Shown here one piece after another: positions 25,141 through 38,090 of a DNA stretch of 64,000 bases; position 1 is the first letter of the stretch; the number at the start of each line of letters is the position of its first letter. Source of the DNA: Girardinichthys multiradiatus (taxonomy: Eukaryota > Chordata > Actinopteri > Cyprinodontiformes > Goodeidae). The position numbers and the translations under genes were made by a program. The notes below the pieces were generated by a model that was given only the letters and a program-made list of their open reading frames with translations, was not told where the DNA came from and ran no database searches. Where the stretch lies: contig NC_061805.1 of NCBI RefSeq assembly GCF_021462225.1, positions 31,327,958 to 31,391,957 on the forward strand, written 5' to 3'.

Positions 25141-26885
25141 TAATTTATTAAGATACTTCTTTCAATATTTAGCACAGCAACCAAAATGGTCTCCAACCCT
25201 TTTCATAAAAACTCCTTCTGAAATGTCTTTTAAATTATTTCTAAAGCCAAACACCAGAAGAGGAACTTCTCTTGTTCCTCTTTAGTCACTGAAGAAAGTT
25301 ACTATGATCTAAACATGTTGAGATAGTAAGCAGCCAGCTTTAAAACATGGCAGACAAATAAAAAAGTTACATTTATTGCTGTAACATTGTTCTTGTCTTC
25401 CAAATCTGTGATTTTTAGGCTGAAGATTAATTTGAAAAGCGAAAAGGAGAGATTTAGCTGATAAATACCACAAAAATACCATGTTCCATGCTCAGGAGAT
25501 ACAGAAGGTTTAAACAGAATACTTAGTGTGCTCTCAGTCTAGATGTACAGTATATAAGATATAAAGTTATCCTTTACTGCTATGAAATGTAGTTGTATTA
25601 CCTTATTTACACTAATTGATTATTGGTATGTTTTATAAACTTTCATAATGTAGCAGGTCCTGTCTAATTATATATTCTTGCAAATCACTGCCACTCACTG
25701 TGTTCCAGTATAGAGGTGTGTCTGTTCTATTCTGGTCTAATGCATTGCAGTGATTTGTTCCTTTACCATAACCTCTTAAACCTGTAATGGGTGTTTGTGA
25801 CGTTTGTGCTTGAAATAACACGCCAAAATGCGAATGAAAATTCTTGTCTTCCTTTGCTGCTGGTTGAGAAAATTCTGGGCGGATTGAGATCTCTGCTTTC
25901 AGCAGACCTGCTGTCTGTCAGTGTAGGAGCCATGTGGTGAACAGCCGAGGCCAAGTTTTGCAGTGATGCCATTTTGTGGAAGTTGTTTACTTTCTGATTA
26001 AACTGCTTGTAGTTTTAACTGTGTTTGGTGTTCGTGGAAATGATTTATACCACCTCTTTTCCAAGATTTTAACATTTCCATGGATACCACACATGTCGAT
26101 GTTTAACTTACGAAACTTATAGTAATGAAAGTAGAAAAAAAGTAAATAAAATTGTTCCACTAGTACTGGGGGTTGGGGCTTAGGAGGTCAAGAAAAATAG
26201 AAACAGTTTCCATCACAGATACTTTATTCTGTAGAACATTCTCCACAAACCAATCATGTGAAAACTGTAAGCAAAAACAGAGATTCCTCCAATGTTCACA
26301 TTCAAATACTGGCTAGATTTAAACAAATAAGTGATGGAACATTTTCCATCCTTTACTGCTTCTGATTTTACTAAATGATAATTCTTTTTAATGATAGCCA
26401 TAGATATTCTAGCATCATCATCACACTGCTGGGGATCATGATGATGATAAATGCTCCCAGGAAACATTTCTGCAGTGCTGTAAAGCATGTTGACAAACGA
26501 ATAGCTGTCTTTAAAAATCAACCCATTGTTCAAATTACTGTCACTCCCTAAAGGGGAAACGTTAGTCTTTAAATAACCACAGCATATTTACGCCCTCCTC
26601 TTAGACAGAAAACTATGTTGACAGGTCCTATACTTCTGCTCCCTTCTGCTGCACTGTCAGTAATTAGACTCACCTGTTTCCTATCCAGCATTTATTGCAC
26701 TTGTTGCATTTGTTTATTGCCAGTTTCTCCTGTTCTGCACCCTGCGAGTTTTTCCTGCCAGTTCTCTAAGCTTTTAGGATTTATTTGCTTCCTGTGTACT
26801 TTTGTAAGTTGGACCCTCTTTCATAAACATTCACCTGATCTCGTTGCCCTCCTTATCACTTCATTAGGGTCCTCAGCACAAAAAC
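25141..26885. other. Spacer, no gene seen
   Basis: No coding exon is recognised. The part 26600-26885 resembles the U3/R-like sequence of fish LTR elements but lacks definable ends. Confidence 0.35.
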
Positions 26886-26889
26886 CTCT

Positions 26890-28017
26890 ACAGGTTGGGT
26901 CGCTGCATCTAAAATAATAAAAATATTGTGAAAATGGTCAAAATTTGTTGTCACTCATTTCAGAATATTTAACACATATTATATAGATTACTATATATAA
27001 TTATTACATATAGAGTGAAATATTTCAAGCCTTTATTTCTTAGAATTTTGATGATTAGATAATGAAAACCCAAAATTCAGTGTCTCAGAAAATTAGAACA
27101 TTGTATAACAGCATTTTTAATGTATAAATGTTATGTAATGGCAAAATTGTGGCCTAAGTGATCATTGGGAATACTGCTGACTTTACAGATGTCCAAAGGA
27201 CAGGTCATTGCTAAAGAAGCTGATTGTTCACAGAATGCTGTGTTCCAAGCATATTCATAGAAAGTCGAATGAAAGGAAAAAGTTAGGTAGGAAAAGGTTT
27301 ATGGGCAACGGGGATAACCATAACCTTGAAATAATTGTCATGCAAATTCCATTCAAGAATTTGGGGGAGCTTCATATGGAGTTCCCTGAGGCTGTAGTCA
27401 GTGCATCAAAGCCACTATGCGCAGACGAATACTACACATCATCTGGGACCAAGATGGCACCACCGCAAATGTTGCATTCCTTGTGTAAAGCCTCTTCTGA
27501 ACCAGAGACATTAGAAACACCTTACTTAGGGGTGATGATGGCTCAGGTGGCAGGGGTTGGTCCTGTAACTGGTGGGCTGCTGGTTCTAACTCTTGCCCTG
27601 TCCGTCTCAGTTGTTGTGTCCTCGGGTAAGACACTTTACCTGCCGGGCCTGCTATCAGCGGTGATTAAATGGCTGCCCCACTTCTGTCATGGCAATTGTG
27701 ACTACAGTGTTGGTTACCACTGTCAGACTTGATAAAAGCACCATACAGAACCACAGGCTGATTATCTCAATGCCACGCTGCATCGATGCAGTAATTCATG
27801 CAAAAGGAGCCCCAACCAATTATGTACTAAGAGAGCAAAGACATGAAAATACTTTTCAGAAGCTTGGCCTTGTTATCAAAATTGAGAGAAAAAAAGGCTT
27901 GAAATAAGTCACTATGTATTCTGAATCTATATAATATATAAGTTTCACTTTCTGAAACGAGTGACAAAATTATTGACCTTTTTCATGATATTCTAATTTT
28001 TTAAAAATGTACCTGTA
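26890..28017 (+). mobile_element. Internally deleted Tc1-like transposon
   Basis: Near the right side, the plus strand reads HRLIISMPRCIDAVIHAKGAP (about 27755-27815), the C-terminus of a Tc1 transposase. The right end is TTAAAAATGTACCTGTA (28017). The left end is degraded near 26890. The centre is replaced by other sequence with a 174-codon open frame (27208-27732) that does not resemble transposase. Confidence 0.6.
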
Positions 28018-28089
28018 GATCTATAAAACATGCCATGATCTACAACAAAAAAAGATTTGAACTCAATTCAAATGTTTTACATATACATA

Positions 28090-31068
28090 CCAGCCCAAAA
28101 TTTTCCCCCAGTGGGCCCACCAACTGCAGGGGGAACCGTGAAGGACCGGTGCAAAGAGGATTGGGCGGCAGACGAAGGTGGAGACCTCGGCGGCCCGATC
28201 CCCGGATGCTTAGGCTGGCTCTAGGGACGTGGAATGTCACCTCGCTGGGGGGGAAGGAGCCTGAGCTGGTGCTGGAGGTCGAGAAATATCGACTAGAAAT
28301 AGTCGGGCTCGCCTCCACGTACAGCGTGGGCTCTGGAACCCATCTCCTCGAGAGGGGCTGGACTCTCTTCTACTCTGGAGTGGCCCGCGGGGAGAGGCGG
28401 CGGGCTGGGGTGGGTTTGCTTGTTGCCCCCCAGCTCAGCCGTCTCGTGTTGGGGTTTACCCCAGTGGATGAGAGGGTCGCATCCCTGCGCCTTCGGGTTG
28501 GGGAGAGGTCTCTGACTATCATTTCAGCCTACGGGCCGAGTGGTAGTGCGGAGTACCCAGCCTTCTTGGCGTCCCTGTCAGGGGTGCTGGATAGTGCCAC
28601 TCCTGGGGACTCCATTATTCTGACACCTGGAGAGGCGTGATTGGGAGGAATGGCCTCCCCGATCTGAATCCAAGTGGTGTTTTGTTATTGGATTTCCATG
28701 TTCAAACATAAGGGTGTCCATCAGTGCACTTGGCACCACGATACCCTAGGCAGGAGGTCAATGATCGACTTTGTTGTGGTATCATCAGATCTTCGGCCGC
28801 ATGTTTTGGACACTCGGGTGAAGAGGGGCTGAGCTGTTCACTGATCACCACCTGGTGGTGAGTTGGATCTGCTGGAGGAGGAAAAAGCCGGACAGACTTG
28901 GCAGGGCAGGCCCAAGCGCATAATGAGAGTCTGCTGGGAACGTCTGGCGGACCCCTTGGCCAGGGATGTATTCAACTCTCACCTCTGGGAGAGCTTTGAC
29001 CAGATTCCGAGGGATGTTGGAGACATAGAGTCCGAATGGACCATGTTCTCCACATCTATTGTCGATGCTGCTGCCCGTAGCTGCGGCCGTAAGGTCTGCG
29101 GTGCCTGTTGCGGCGGCAATCCCCGAACCTGGTGGTGGACACCAGCAGTAAGGGACACTGTCAAGCTGAAGAAGGAGTCCTATCAGCTGTAGTTGGCTTG
29201 TGGGACTCCTGAGGCGGCTGACGGGTACCGTGGGGCCAAGCGTGCCGCGGCCCGGGCAGTGGCAGAGGCAAAAACACGGACCTGGGAGGAGTTTGGTGAG
29301 GTCATGGAGAAGGACTACCGGTTGGCCCCGAAGCGATTCTGGCAAACCGTCCAGCGCCTCAGGAGGGGGAAGCAGTGCTTTGCCAACACTGTTTACAGTG
29401 GGGGTGGGGAGCTGCTGACCTCGACTGGGGACATTATCGGGCGGTGGAAGGAGTTCTTCGAGGATCTCCTCAATCCTGCTATCACGCATGCCCTGGTGGA
29501 AACAGAGGCTGGGGACTCGGGGTTGGACTCTTTCATCACCCAGGCTGAAGTCACCAAGGTGGTTAAAAAGCTCCGCGGTGGCAAGGCTTCGGGGTTGGAT
29601 GAGATCCGCCCTGAGTACCTCAAGTCTTTGGATGCTGTGGGGCTGTCATGGTTGACACGCCTCTTCAACATTGCGTGGCGGTTGGGGACAGTGCCTTTGG
29701 ATTGGCAGACTGGGGTGGTGGTCCTGCTACATAAGAAGGGTGACCGGAGGGTGTGTTCCAACTACAGGGGGATCACACTCCTCAGCCTCCCTGGTAAGGC
29801 CTACGCCAGGGTATTGGAGAGGAGAGTCCGGCCAATAGTCGAACCCCGGCTTCAGGAGGAGCAGTGTAGTTCTTGTCCCAGCCGTGGGACACTGGACCAG
29901 CTCTATACCCTCTACAGGGTACTTGAGGGTTCATGGGAGTTTGCCCAACCGGTCCACATGTGTTTTGTGGACCTGGAGAAAGCATTCGACTGTGTCCCTC
30001 GTGATGCCCTGTGGGGGGTGCTCCAGGAGTATGGAATCGGTGGCTCTTTACTAGGGGCCATCCGGTCTCTGTACAAGCGGAGCAGGAGTTTGGTTCGCAT
30101 TGCCGGCACTAAGTCGGACCTGTTCCCGGTGCATGTTGGACTCCGACAGGGCTGCCCTTTGTCACTGGTCCTGTTCATAATTTTTATGGACAGGATTTCT
30201 AGGCACAGCCAAGGGCCGGAGGGGGTCTAGTTTGGGGACCAGAGGATTTCGTCTCTTCTTTTTGCAGATGACGTGGTCCTGCTGGCCCCATCTAGCCAAG
30301 ACCTACGGCATGCACTGGGGTGGTTCGCAGCCGAGTGTGAAGCGGCTGGGATGAAGATCAGGTCCTTCAAGTACGAGGCCATGGTTCTCGACCGGAAAAG
30401 GGTGGCTTGTCCTCTTCAGGTTGGAGGGGAGTTCCTGCCTCAAGTGGAGGAGTTTAAGTATCTCGGGGTCTTGTTCACGATTGAGGGAAGAATGGAGCGA
30501 GAGATCGACAGACGGATCGGTGCGGCTGCCACAGTAATGGGGGCGCTGTGCCGGTCCGTTGTGGTGAAGAGAGAGCTGAGCCGAAAAGCGAAGCTCTCAA
30601 TTTACCGGCCGGTCTACGTTCCTACCCTCACCTATGGCCATGAACTGTGGGTCATGACCGAAAGAACGAGATCCCGGATACAAGCGGATGAAATGAGCTT
30701 CCTCCGTAGGGTGGCCGGGCACTCCCTTAGAGATAGGGTGAGGAGCTTGGCCATCCGGGAGGGACTCGGAGTAGAGCAGCTGCTCCTCCACATCGAGAGG
30801 AGCCAGTTGAGGTGGCTCGTGCATCTAAACCGGATGCCTCCTGGACGCCTTCCTCGGGAGGTGTTCCAGGCACGTCCCACCGGGAGGAGGCCCAGGGGAC
30901 GGCCCAGGACACGCTGGAGGGACTATGTCTCTCGGCTGGCCCGGGAACGCCTTGGGCTCCACCCGGAGGAGCTGGAGGAGGTGTCTGGGGAGAGGGACGT
31001 CTGGGCGTCTCTGCCGAGTCTGCTGCCCCCACGACCCGGTCCCGAATAAGCGGAAGATGATGAGTACG
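28090..31068 (+). mobile_element. RTE-clade LINE, nearly full-length but inactivated
   Basis: The element encodes an APE-type endonuclease and a reverse transcriptase. The endonuclease starts near 28207 with [19 protein letters not shown]. It has lost about 40 bp at 28622 (the GDFNAHVG part) and another piece near 28696. The RT runs in one frame from 28863 to 31049 except for two TAG codons, at 29190-29192 (expected Trp) and 30228-30230. RT motifs include GLRQGCPLS and LLFADDVVLLA; the C-terminus is SLLPPRPGP. The base composition is clearly more GC-rich than its surroundings. Assignment to the RTE/BovB group is from memory of the endonuclease sequence. Other copies are at 7.2-7.8, 39.9-40.3 and 52.2-53.3 kb. 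Confidence 0.85.
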
Positions 31069-33335
31069 AGTACCAGCCTAAAATCAGAACTGGAGCTAGA
31101 TAAATAAAGTATAAGAATATAATTAAGGAGGCAAATACAACTTTTTATTCATATAGGTTATTCAAGAAATATTGTTATAGTGGCTTTTCCAACTTTTCTA
31201 GTGAGCTCCCAACATGCCAACATCATGAAAAAATACTGAGATAAAAGAGTGAATCTCATGAAAAGTAGACCACTTTAACAAATAACATCTGAAATCTTTC
31301 TGGGACCAAAATTGGTTGCATTTGAAACAGTGATCTCTTTTTAAGGAGGATTAATAAGTCCTACTTATTAATTCAAGAAGCCACATACCTTCCATCAACA
31401 TTAACACAAAGAAAGAAAACATGTTCTAATTACACTCAAAGGTATTTAGATAAATCCTACCCTCTTTAAAAGGAACACCTTATTTCCTCTTGTTTACTGG
31501 AAGCCAATGCATTGATAGAAAGTATTTTAATCCTAGAGATAATATAATTGTCGCTCAACTGATTTTTGTCACGCACAATTGCTGTTAGTTTTGTTTAGGC
31601 AGTTTCTCATGACAAAGTGACGTTAAATACAAGATGTTTATTCTTGGGTAATCAGCAGAATCATGACCTCGCACTGCAGCGTCATGTTGGGGGCTAAGCT
31701 AACTACGGCTACAGTGTAGGACTGTGTTAGATCCAGATTTCTATATGAGATGGAGTGTAAGGTTTGTGTGTGCTGAGGTTAAAATCCCACCACTAACTAA
31801 AGGACATGATCAGTTAGATGCTAAGAGACATAAAAAAAAACAACAGGGAAGATTGCTAATTTTTTAAAGTTTATCTGGAAAGTTTAATGTCAGCATTAGC
31901 AACTAGCGCACCTTGTTAGCTGAGCAGCAACCAATCTCTATGGAGCACCATAGCTTTGGTCACCTTATTTCCTAGAGGTTCACTTCAGTTCAGTTCAGTT
32001 CTTTACAGTCCCACAGAGGCAAATTTGGTTCACAGCAGCAGTCAACGACAGTCAAAGCAAAATCCACATCAACACAATCTCCACATAATAATCAACATAT
32101 CAACAAGGATTTAAAAAACAATAAAATCGTTAAACATTCTTAAATGTGCCAAGCTTGGTCAAAATTTTTTAAGAACTTTAATTACACTTGGGACAAAAGA
32201 ATATTTGTACCGATTGCACCTCATAGTTGGCAACCTATACCTTCGACCTGAAGGAAGGAGGACAATCTCCTCCAAAACCACTACTCCACATAGACCACAA
32301 ATAATAGGAACTGCCAAAGACTGACAAATTTTAGGATTCTTATGTGTACAAAAGTTAATAAATTTGTAACTGATTCATATTTCATTTTTGGTTAGTTCTT
32401 GCAGTTCTTGAGCCATGGAGCGGTATCAAACTGAAGGGTACAAGCTAGAGGACCTGTGAGGGTAACCTAATGCTACCTAATGCTAGCTTGCCCAGCATAC
32501 AATTATTTAATGGTTGAAGATATTAGTTATTATATGTATGTTGTGACTAGTGATGCCTGGCCCTACCCAATCAGTGACCGACAGTCTTCTGACTTTGCGT
32601 TTTCAGCATGGATCAGCATGGTTGGAACTGCAAGCAAGCAGGTACTAAAAATAGTAATGTTGTTTCACAGAATGTTAGAAATAAACATAAAACTTAATTA
32701 AGGAAAGCAATTCCCTACTGTTTTGTAAATTTTTTCCGATAGTTGAAACAGTTTATGACCCAGCAATGTGTCCCTTATGATAAGTCACAACTGCCAATCT
32801 CTGTCTCTGTATGGAACTAACAATTATACCCCAAGAATCCCAAAATGCAATGCGTTGTGGTATCTGTGCTCATTCCTTAGAGATGGCGCCATTATTGTTT
32901 CTACACTATAAAAAGGAATTTAGGAGGAGATCAAATATAAAAAGCAGTACATAATTGTGAGGTGGAAGCCATCTTTACAACCTGAGCTATATTCACATAC
33001 GGTATTTGTCTCTTCAAAATTAAGAGGTATTAGGTGTGTAATTCCACTATAATGTTTGTTTCTCATATCATTACTCTGTAAAATGAACTAATGTGACTAT
33101 TTTGAGACTCCAGTGATCTACTTAATCTTTGACTGGAGACACACGTTAAGGTCCTACTGTGAGAACCTGTGACAACATGATTACTGTGTGTAAAAGATAA
33201 TTAGAGGTTTAAAACCTTATGTGAAATTAAGATGTTTTTCAGGTATTTTAAACTGGAATTTCTCCGTCATGTGAGGCATGTTTACTTTGAGCGGCCCTTT
33301 TACAAACACAGACTTTATAAGTGAATGAAGACATT
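31069..33335. other. Spacer; a possible degraded LINE tail at 31975-32345
   Basis: No host exon is recognised. The segment 31975-32345 (TTCAGTTCAGTTCAGTTC...CGACCTGAAGGAAGGAGG) looks like an old dispersed repeat, class uncertain. Confidence 0.35.
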
Positions 33336-33339
33336 CAAT

Positions 33340-33650
33340 GCTTGCAAAGCATTCGTACCTCTTAAACCTTTTCATATTTTGTTACAATACAACCATTTCT
33401 TTAATTCTTCGATTTATTTTATAGGGAATTTATCACCCCGTTGTATCAACATAAATTACTGCACAATTGTGATGTAGAAGGCAAATCGCACGTAGCTTTC
33501 AAATTCTATTTCTTTCTACTAAACCTGAAAAAGTGGTGTGCATCTGTATTCAGCCCTATTTCCCCTAATACCCTTGAATGAAATCCAGCAACTAACTGCC
33601 TTCAGAAGTCACCCAAGTAAACAGTCCACCTGTGTTTGATTTGATCTCTA
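33340..33650 (+). mobile_element. Tc1-like terminal fragment
   Basis: CCTCTTAAACCTTTTCATATTTTGTTACA and the downstream sequence match the end of a common Tc1 family. A related end in the opposite orientation is at 37315. A solo LTR begins immediately at 33651, so the LTR probably inserted here. Confidence 0.45.
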
Positions 33651-34135
33651 TGTCAAGTTCTCAAGGTGTTTGAGTTTCTTTGTTGGTCTGTTTCCTCCCT
33701 GTTGGTTTTGTTCTCTAGTTGCTGTTATTTTAGTTTATTTATTGTAGATTAGGTTCTTGGTTCATTATTGTATTTTGTTACATTTAGATATTTCTGTCAC
33801 TTCCCTGGACTTCTCCGTGTTCCTGATCATTTGTGTTAATTAGCCTCCCTCCTTCAGTTGCTTTGCATTATCTCTGACAAAGCTGCTCCACATTTCATCT
33901 GATTAGCTCATTGGTCATTTCTCCCCACTGGCCTCTGTGTATAAAGGTGTCTCGTTTTTATTATTCTTCACTGAAATCTACTGTTTGCCTGCCTGCTTCA
34001 TGCTAGACCTCTTGTTTGTGTCCTACCTCTTTGTATAAGTTACCATTTCATTGTCATTAAATGTTTCTACTCATCATGCAGCTCCCAAGTTCCTGTTTGC
34101 ACTTTGGTCTGGTGAAGAACCAGTATTCTATGACA
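33651..34135 (+). mobile_element. Solo LTR
   Basis: The 485-bp segment begins TGTCAAG and ends TATGACA (TG...CA with inverted ends). It is flanked by perfect 5-bp duplications CTCTA (33646-33650 and 34136-34140). No internal region or coding sequence is present. The 5-bp duplication fits a Gypsy-like or retroviral-type integrase. A TATA-like GTGTATAAAGG lies near 33937, as expected of an LTR promoter in plus orientation. Confidence 0.75.
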
Positions 34136-34385
34136 CTCTATTTATCTACACTGGAAGATTAATTAAATTGTTTGAGAAGAATTTATTTAATAATGAGGTA
34201 AAATTTCTGTTACTGAATAAATACCTTTTAAAAGATGTCTTTTAGTTTTTAAATACATAATTTTAGTGTGAAACACTGATTAAAATTAAAAATCAGTTAT
34301 TTATTTTGTTAAACAATTTGGGTTTAAGGAAATGACTGAGCCTTTTAAGTTAATTAATAGCCTTGGGTGAGCTGTAGACCTTGAC

Positions 34386-35300
34386 ATTCAATTCAATTCA
34401 ATTCAATTTTATTTATATAGCGCCAATTCACAACACATGTTGTCTCAAGGCACTTCACAACAGTCAGGCACATACATTCCTATTAATCCTAACAATTGAA
34501 CAGTGCAGTCAGAGTTAGCTTTTTATTCAAATTGGATAAAAAGTTTTTCTATCTAAGGGAACCCAGCAGATTGCATCCAGTCAGTGACTTGCAGCATTCA
34601 CTCCTCCCGGATGAGCATGTAGAGACAGTGGACAGTCACTGGCGTTGACTTTGCAGCAATCCCTCATACTGAGCCTGCATGTAGCGACAGCGGAGAGGAA
34701 AAACTCCCTTTTAACAGGAAGAAACCTCCAGCAGAACCAGGCTCAGTGTGAGCGGCCATCTGCCACGACCGACTGAGGGTTTGAGAGAACAGAGCAGACA
34801 CACAAAGAGAACAAAGACGCACTGATCCAGGAGTACTTTCTATGGGAAGGAAAAGTAAATGTTAATGGATGTAGCTCCTTTAGTCGTTTCACCTAGAAAG
34901 AAAGAACAGATAAACTCTGAGCCAGTTTTCAAAGTTAGTGTCTGAAAGAGAGAACATACAGTTAGTTACAGTTAAGCACAGTCAATCGCCATGTCTAGGA
35001 AAGAGAAAGGGTTAAACACTAAAAGACAGGGCCATGTGGATCATCGGTAGAGGGTGAGCATTAAGTTGTTGCCCGCAGAAGCTCGGACAATTCCCCTCTC
35101 CAGAAAGATGTCACAGGTAGACACAGAGCCAGGCCAGGTGTAGCTTCTAGGAAGAGAAAAGAGAGAACAAGGTTAAAAGCTGAAATAACAGCAAATAATG
35201 CAAAATTGGAGAGTAGTGTGAGAATGTAGCGAAAGAGGGTGAAATTGGTCATTATGTCCTCCAGCAGCCTAAGCCTATAGCAGCATAACTACATAGATAG
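34386..35300 (-). mobile_element. L2-type LINE 3' end, 5'-truncated
   Basis: It starts with repeated ATTCA units and TTTTATTTATATAGCGCCAA (reverse of the 3' tail). It matches 3990-4503 plus 6135-6560 without the Tc1 insertion. A second, more diverged LINE tail (GGCGCTTATTTACAACAATG) follows at 35300-35395. Only 3' untranslated sequence is present. Confidence 0.65.
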
Positions 35301-35686
35301 TTTCAGTTCAGATTATTTAGTTAAACGGCGCTTATTTACAACAATGTCGTCTCAAGGCACCCCACAGTCACAACAGTTATCCCTGCTGATAACTCCATGC
35401 TACATCTTCTAAGTCAAACAAAAATCATTTTAGTTTTGGCAGCAAAGAGGTTTGGCAGTACACCAGTGATAAATATTCTGGGTGTTAATGTTTCAATAAA
35501 ACTCAAACCCAAGTATTAACAAATAAATAAATGAGGTAACCATGATTTACTTTAATTCACAAAAAATTTTAAAATAGAACTTTAGTTAGATGCATCATTG
35601 CACTGTGCGTCTAAAATAACTACTTTAATCAAAATTTCCACAGCATCATTAAGACATTATAGTTAACATTCAACCTATATAGGACC

Positions 35687-36066
35687 CAGTGGTGGATGCT
35701 GGTCTTTCAAGGAGGGGAAGCTCAATTTCAAGATAGCTGATTCGCTTGATTTTGCTGTCAATCAAAAAGTGATTCAGCCTCAGACAGATCATCCAATCAT
35801 CATGCAGAAGCTGAGCGTCCGATGGGCGGGACAAAGCCCAGCAATTTTGCTTCGCTGTTTAAAGCACTGTGAAGCTGCGGGAATGAGTGAGAGGAAAGCC
35901 GCGTCGTTACCAGTGATAAGAAGCTGATTCTGAACAAACGTTGAGCGCGTTGTAGTGCATATTTAGTCAATGACAAGTACACACAACAGTATATATTTGA
36001 TCACTTATTTTATGACATTTAAAGGGAAGCTGAGCTTCCCCTGCAGTCTTAGAGCAATCGCCACTG
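35687..36066. mobile_element. MITE-like element with CAGTGG ends
   Basis: It starts CAGTGGTGGATGCTGG and ends AGCAATCGCCACTG, giving short imperfect inverted ends CAGTGGYG. The element is 380 bp and has no coding capacity. It has an inner inverted pair GGGGAAGCTC / GAGCTTCCCC. The superfamily is unknown to me. Confidence 0.5.
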
Positions 36067-37314
36067 GTAGAATCTGACCTATAACCTTCATATTCCTGGG
36101 GAAGACCTAATAGACCAATAAGGAAGAAGCACCTTGTTCAGCAAGACAATGGTTTAACAAGTTAGTATTTAAATCAAGACTGCATTATTTTCAATCAGAT
36201 TTTTGTTTTATTTATTTTTCTCCACCTTTTTGTTTAAATTTCACTGAATGATTTTTTGTTCTTTATTTTTCTTATGTACTATTTTGACAATAGTCAAATG
36301 TGACTTAAGTAAACATTTTTTAAATGTTTTGTGCAATTTCATTTATTTTTCTAGCATATTTATCTAAGTAGTTTGACATGAATTGTAATTCATTTCAAGA
36401 GTAATTTTATATTGTATTTCCTTTGATGTGTTGATTTTTATCACTCTTTTTCTATAATTTTTTTCACCTGTTTATTTTTGACCATTTTGCTATTGCGTTT
36501 TGCTAACATCTTTCCTTGTCTTACTGTGAAGCACTTTGGAAATTGTATCGGGGAAAATTGCTATATAAATTAAGCTTACATATTTGCCGATTTGACACTA
36601 TATTCTGCTGAATTCTTTGTAACCTGAAGTGTATTTAAAACTCTATTTGCCTTAAAAAGTTAGAGTATTCAGTGTGATTCCCCTAAATTAATTTCTGCTG
36701 TTTTCCTTTGGAAGAAGTTCCCTGGCTCATTTCTTGGTAAGATGAGCCTTGGTCAGATTACCCAACAAATTCTTAACCAACTAAAGCTATTTGCTTGTTT
36801 AAATCCAATGTGATCCTCCTACCCTGTGACAAGGTCTTATTGTGATATCCAATGACAGCATGAGCACTGTGTGTAAAAGATAATTATGGGTTTTATACTT
36901 TAGGTCAAAAAGGTACACATTACTTCTGTTTCAAATCGGAGCTTTTCTTCTTCTTCATATTCAGTGACAAGCTGAGATTCTCTTTGATGCAAACAGCATC
37001 TTTAAACACATTTAAAATTGCAACATTTTTCTATTCAACCTCTGCAACAGAAGTTTTTTGTGAGGTAAACTGTTTTGTATATTGGTCATTTGGGCTGTTT
37101 TAATATTTACCAAAATACTGATAATTAAGGACTTTTAGTCAGATGGCTATTGATGACAAAAATGTTTTCTTTTCAAATGGGTTGACATAGATCCTGACTG
37201 CCTGCATTTCCGTATGCAAAATGTTTCAGTAATGAATGTGTAGAAACAATTTTTATTGACAGCCATGATTATAATCGTACAATTTTAGCATGTTTAACTA
37301 CTGCCTCTTTACAA
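36067..37314. other. Spacer with a LINE-like tail at 36520-36585
   Basis: CTGTGAAGCACTTTGGAAATTG...TTGCTATATAAATTAAGC is a common fish LINE/SINE terminus. Nothing else is recognised. Confidence 0.4.
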
Positions 37315-37630
37315 CATGCATACCCCTTAAACCTTTTCACATGTTGTCACATTACAACCCCAACTTGCATGTATTTTATTAATATCTGGAGTGCATTTTT
37401 CTTCACAACCCCTGAGTTAAATTTTGTAGGTCTACCTTTTGCTATAAATACAACTGTTAGTCTGTTGGGTATGCTTCTATGAGCCTGAAAATTTTGCCTA
37501 CTCTTATTTTCAAAATTGCTCAAGCTCAGTCAGATTACATGGAGAGCATCTGTGAACATTCATTTTCAAGTCTCGCCACAGATTCTCAATTTTAGGATTT
37601 AGGTCTAAACTTTGGGGCCTTCTAACATAT
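37315..37630 (-). mobile_element. Tc1-like transposon fragment
   Basis: The minus strand reads a degraded ENLWRDLKMNVHRCSP-like stretch near 37590-37540. The terminus is CCCTTAAACCTTTTCACATGTTG at the left. It is the end of an inactive copy. Confidence 0.5.
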
Positions 37631-37679
37631 AAATCTGCTTGCATCTTACCCTTCCACTGTTGCTCTGACCCACTGTTGG

Positions 37680-38090
37680 TCATGGCAGCTGGCCGGTTAC
37701 ACTGAGCCTGGATCTGCTGGAGGTTCCTTCCTGTTGCAGGGGAGTTTCCTTTTCACTGTTGCTACATGCATGCTCAATATGACGGATTGCCGCAAAGTCA
37801 GCAAAACTATGCAAGCAACCGTCCACTGTCGCTACATGCTCATCCAGGAGAAGTGAATGCTGCAAGCTACTGAGTTGATGCAATCTGCTGTGTTTCCTTC
37901 AATAGAAAACTTTTTTACCAATTTGAATAATAAACTGAGTTTGACTGCATTTTTTCATAACTAGGATCAATTGGGATTTAAGCATTTGACTTGGAATCTG
38001 TATTCGATTGACTTGACTTTGTTTTTCATAAAGTGCCTTGAAACAATATTTGTTGTGAATTGGAGCAATATAAATAAACTGAACTGAAAT
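37680..38090 (+). mobile_element. L2-type LINE 3' end
   Basis: TGGAGGTTCCTTCCTGTTGC and the end TTGTTGTGAATTGGAGCAATATAAATAAACTGAACTG match the reverse of the L2 ends at 3990 and 34386. It is non-coding. Confidence 0.6.

Noticed and set aside
27208..27732. 174-codon open frame
   Set aside because: It lies inside an internally deleted Tc1-like element and resembles no protein I know; the hydrophobic middle is not enough to call a gene.
28845..29489. 214-codon open frame on the minus strand
   Set aside because: It is the complement of the RTE reverse-transcriptase ORF; the codon pattern and motifs are on the plus strand.
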